Shown here: positions 60,856 through 64,000 of the stretch, piece by piece
Position numbering within the stretch: position 1 is the stretch's first letter
How the letters are laid out: every line of letters begins with the position of its first letter
Assembly (NCBI RefSeq): GCF_000004075.3
Contig: NC_026656.2
Location: 496,001-560,000 of the forward strand
Reading direction: 5' to 3'
From: Cucumis sativus
Taxonomy: Eukaryota; Streptophyta; Magnoliopsida; Cucurbitales; Cucurbitaceae
Length of the DNA: 64,000 nt
Notes under the pieces: generated by a model
The model's input: only the letters and a program-made list of their open reading frames with translations
The model's database searches: none
What the model was told of the DNA's origin: nothing
Position numbers and translations under genes: made by a program

Positions 60856-62139
60856 CTAAGGGAAGTAGTAAATTGGATTTGGAAGCTTGAATGATCGTTT
60901 TGCTAGAGCAAATCCCATCAAATCACTCCATTGATCTCCAGAGCTCCCTTGGATTGTGTAACCTTGATTCACTAATTCAGCTCTCTTTTCTGATTTGTAT
61001 TCAATATTTTTCTTGTCGTCATTAGGTCCCCTGATTACATAATACAAATACCTTTTTCTCGTTAAACATACAAGTTAAAATTCTAACACACAGGTGATAA
61101 GCGAAATAGGAAACATGGTTCGTGTAAAGCTCCTTGGAGACCAAAAAAGCTAAGTGATACACGCAGAAACCAATGTCTTCTTGGTTTTTTTAGTTGAGAA
61201 GCCATCATATATACTAATGGATGACAAAAAATTTCTATTAAAAATCATATGTGATATGATATGTAGATGTTGTTGGTTTGAATATGAGAGACTGAGGGTG
61301 ATATTCAAATATACACCAAAAACACATTACAAAATTAAAGGTTCATCTATTAATGAAATATTTTTGGGCAATTAAAAAGTGATTTCAAAGAGATTAGTCT
61401 AAATTGATTACCTGAGAATAAGTTTCTCCCAACCAGAATACCCAGCATCGATCAGGTTTTGTTCTGTGACAGCTCTAAGAGATTCATCTCGCCCAGTTAA
61501 AATAAAAATCTTAAATCCAAGCTTTTTCAGCCAATTGTATACCGTCAAACTAGCTGGTAATGCAGGAGCTGACCCCTTCTTCACCCACTCAAAGAACGAA
61601 GTGTCATTGTAGGGTTGCAACCTATATATACATAATACCACGGTCGTCTCAAAGATTTTAGATTTATATGATTCAATAATAATAATAAAAGAGTAGGAAA
61701 GAATCAAACGGATCCTTGAGTCAAATTTGTTGTTGAAGTTAACGTTATCTAAGAGTTGAGTCCGAACTTACCCAAACTCGTGATCTTTGTAAAATGGCAA
61801 ATTTGAAAGCAGTGTCTCGTCAACGTCGAAAATCCAAGCGTCGCCCTCACTAACCTTGACTGATCTAGCGAAGTTCAAGGAGAAGGCTGCGACAGACCGA
61901 GAGTCGGCAAGATAGCGGCCACTGTTGAAGTAGTCCTTTACAAAATCAATACAAGTTGGAGGAATAGACTTCCAGGATCCTGCGTTGTTGACTTCGATGG
62001 AGAATTTCCAGCTCTCACATTTGGGTTCCGCCCCGACGACGTGTTGTTTGGGATACATTTTGATGACTTGGGTAGAGGAGACGGCGGCGGTGAGAGGAAG
62101 CAGAAGAAGAAAAGAGAGAATTGAAGTCGGAGAAGCCAT
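60856..62139 (-). CDS. HAD subfamily IIIB acid phosphatase, copy C
   Basis: Third member of the array. Exons in transcript order: 61772-62139, 61412-61621, 60856-61030; 250 aa. The start MASPTSIL gives a signal peptide (1 to about 22). An in-frame ATG at 62235 lies upstream of the TATA box at 62211-62219 and is therefore rejected. Landmarks are CESWKFSIEVNNAGSWKSIP, IFDVDETLLSN, QPYNDTSFFEWVKKGSAPALP, FKIFILTGRDES, and RGPNDDKKNIEYKSEKRAEL ... GDQWSDLMGFALAKRSFK. Exon 3 is one codon shorter than in copies A and B, with the deletion in the DEGKK segment. Motif residues are intact. Intron 1 is only 150 bp and intron 2 is 381 bp, the reverse of copy B. Confidence 0.95.
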
Positions 62140-62210
62140 GGGATGAGGAGAGAATTGAGGAAGATCAGCGTTTGTTGAAGGAAAAGTAGATGGTTGATTG
62201 TATTTTATAA

Positions 62211-62219
62211 TAACATTTT
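62211..62219 (-). promoter_or_regulatory. TATA box of acid phosphatase copy C
   Basis: TATAAAATA on the minus strand, 72-80 bp before the ATG at 62139. It decides the start codon, because the longer in-frame ORF begins upstream of it. Confidence 0.55.
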
Positions 62220-62239
62220 CCCTTTGTTTGTTCATCTAA

Positions 62240-64000
62240 CATTTTAAAATTATAGCTAATATCACGTTTTGACGTGAAACGTTTTTAAATTATAGATCAA
62301 ATCTCCCTAATTAATTGAAGAAAAACTCTCTTTATTTTTTTTCTGTATTTTAGTATTTAACTTTTTGTAATTATATTTCTTCATTATTTTAGCCTAAGAT
62401 TTATTACAATTTATAAACTATAATTAATAAATAGGAACTATAATAATGATTTATATTTATAGTAAGTAGGAAACTTTGAATCATCAATTCCAAGAAACAA
62501 TTGACAAGATAACGTGGGTTTCACATTTCAAGTAGTAATTGAACTAAAAGATAAGATAAAAATAGTTTCTTTTCATATAAATAAAACCCAAATTATTTAT
62601 TATGAGATGCGAACCCCAAAAAATTGAATATGAATTAATATTGTGAAGAGACACGAAAGCCCATAATTTCCATATTAATTACCTGACCCATAATGAAATA
62701 AAAGAAAACCCACATTGTTTAGCACGTGGATTTAGAATATCATTATGTTATTAGCATCTCTAATTTCAATTAATTATAACCACATTTAGTCAATTAGCTC
62801 TAACATTCAAGTATGTGTCCACGTTTAGGTCGAAAATTCCATTTAGATGGTAAGTTAAGGTTTTATCTTAAATATGTTCTATTTTAAAAAATAAATTATA
62901 TTTCATTTAGAAAATTAATTTTCATAGACAATAATGGGAAGGGACACGATCAGTACACCAGAACCAGAATTTAGTTAAAATAAAGTATTATTTAATATAA
63001 AAAATCGAGAATGTAAAGGATAAATGTGCTTCCTCGACCCTTAATAAATTTGCCCATTTGTGACCACATTGATGTTGTTTATGACAAAAATATTTAGGAA
63101 AAAAAACCGTTCATGGCACTTCTTTTTTGCATATTGCAAATATGGCAAATATGAAAGTAATTAATGATATCATACGGCTATTAGAGAGCTAGCAGAGAGT
63201 TATCAGATGACTATCATAGAGTTATTGACTTTACTTTTGCAATTTAAAAAATGTAGTGACTATCATATATATATATATTGTTATTTTGCAATTTCCCTTC
63301 TATAAAAGGCTATTTTAAAAAATAGTAAAATATTAAAACCATTTATAAAATATAGCAAAATCTATCGAACGTTATTTAGGTCTTTTAACATTTTGCTACC
63401 ATTCAAGTCCCTCCATTGCGTTTTCTCTCCAATTAAAATTGATTTCACTTGTTGGACATTTCAAATATTTCAAGCCCACAAGTGAAGGAAAATGTTGGTG
63501 ATATATAATTAAATTTGTATTCAACCAACAGCTTAAGCTTTTGAGTGAATTAGTAGCTTAATATTGTTGTTTCCTTTCCCGTTAATAAAATCGATTTTTT
63601 ATTTGTTGGTTTTTCAAATACTTAATGCACTTGTCAGGGGGAGTGTAACTTAAACTTTTGGTAAATTCTTTGCATAATATAAGAACTCTACTCTTTTATC
63701 ATCGTAGATTCAAGCAAGTAAGCAAATGAATAGTCAATGTGATCAAGTGAAGCGGCATCATGCAAAAATAACTATCTTTAAGTTTAAGTGGTAGTTAGAC
63801 TCAACCATGATTTGATAATGAACAAGGTGGGGAGAAAGGATACTAAGTAAGTAGACCCTCATTTAAGTGATAGCTAGGTGAGATGTTCACATTTTCTAAT
63901 TCAAAATTGTTACTAATATGAATATAACTGTAACTAATAAACATTTTAATTAGCTAAAAAAACCCATTGGATTTTTATTTATTAATTTAAACAATTTCTT
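62240..64000. other. AT-rich intergenic DNA at the right edge
   Basis: The first few hundred bases are the upstream region of copy C. Beyond it no ORF, RNA gene or complete transposon is visible. The stretch 63100-63370 repeats phrases such as GCAAATATGG, ATAGAGTTATTGAC and ATATAGCAAAATC and looks like a decayed dispersed repeat related to text in intron 1 of the MPP-alpha gene. Confidence 0.45.

Noticed and set aside
62137-62235. N-terminal extension of acid phosphatase copy C
   Set aside because: It lies around and upstream of the TATA box and would bury the signal peptide 32 residues inside the protein.
1-64000. CRISPR arrays, rRNA, tRNA or bacterial-type operons
   Set aside because: No regularly spaced repeats, no conserved rRNA or tRNA text and clear eukaryotic intron structure throughout.

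Overview
This is a nuclear plant genome fragment. It has spliced genes with GT-AG introns, AT-rich intergenic DNA with many microsatellites and decayed transposons, and plant-specific families (a NAC factor, a vegetative-storage-protein-like acid phosphatase family, a plant-type gamma-glutamyl transpeptidase). Protein flavour and repeat style suggest a eudicot, most likely a cucurbit such as Cucumis. That taxon call is inference, because no species marker is present. All exon coordinates below were derived by hand from splice sites and reading-frame continuity.

Layout, left to right. (1) 626-3721 (+): myo-inositol oxygenase, 11 exons, 317 aa. (2) 5395-16106 (+): a very large glycine-rich multi-pass membrane protein, 22 exons, about 1,442 aa, with one apparent 1-nt frameshift in a G-rich tract and one GC-AG intron. 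(3) 19.4-20.6 kb: a small unexplained ORF on the + strand that runs into a degenerate LINE fragment on the - strand. (4) 21143-24174 (+): gamma-glutamyl transpeptidase, 7 exons, 621 aa. (5) 25177-29830 (+): mitochondrial processing peptidase alpha subunit, 13 exons, 505 aa. (6) 35117-39729 (+): NAC transcription factor of the NAC075 type, 6 exons, 465 aa, with a CT/CTT-rich leader and a uORF. (7) 45216-47236 (-): PTPMT-like dual-specificity phosphatase, 6 exons, 285 aa. (8) 53302-54531 (+): intronless secreted leucine-rich-repeat protein, 409 aa. (9) 55242-62139 (-): a tandem array of three HAD subfamily IIIB acid phosphatases of 264, 257 and 250 aa, all with the same three-exon structure.

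These are independent eukaryotic genes, not an operon. They span inositol to glucuronate metabolism, glutathione-conjugate turnover, mitochondrial presequence cleavage, secondary-wall or flowering control, phospholipid or phosphoinositide dephosphorylation, and cell-wall or secreted proteins. The most informative higher-order signal is gene order. From memory, the set MIOX / GGT / NAC075 / PTPMT phosphatase / LRR protein / HAD acid phosphatases matches neighbours scattered over several Arabidopsis segments (around At4g29210-29270, At5g56610-56640 and At2g19780-19800), so the window may keep an ancestral eudicot block in a less fractionated form. No CRISPR array, rRNA, tRNA, virus or toxin gene was recognised. 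I found no convincing wholly new system. The best unexplained items are the ORF near 19.86-20.10 kb, a possible membrane-anchored isoform of the phosphatase, and the paired promoter elements near 4.9-5.0 kb.
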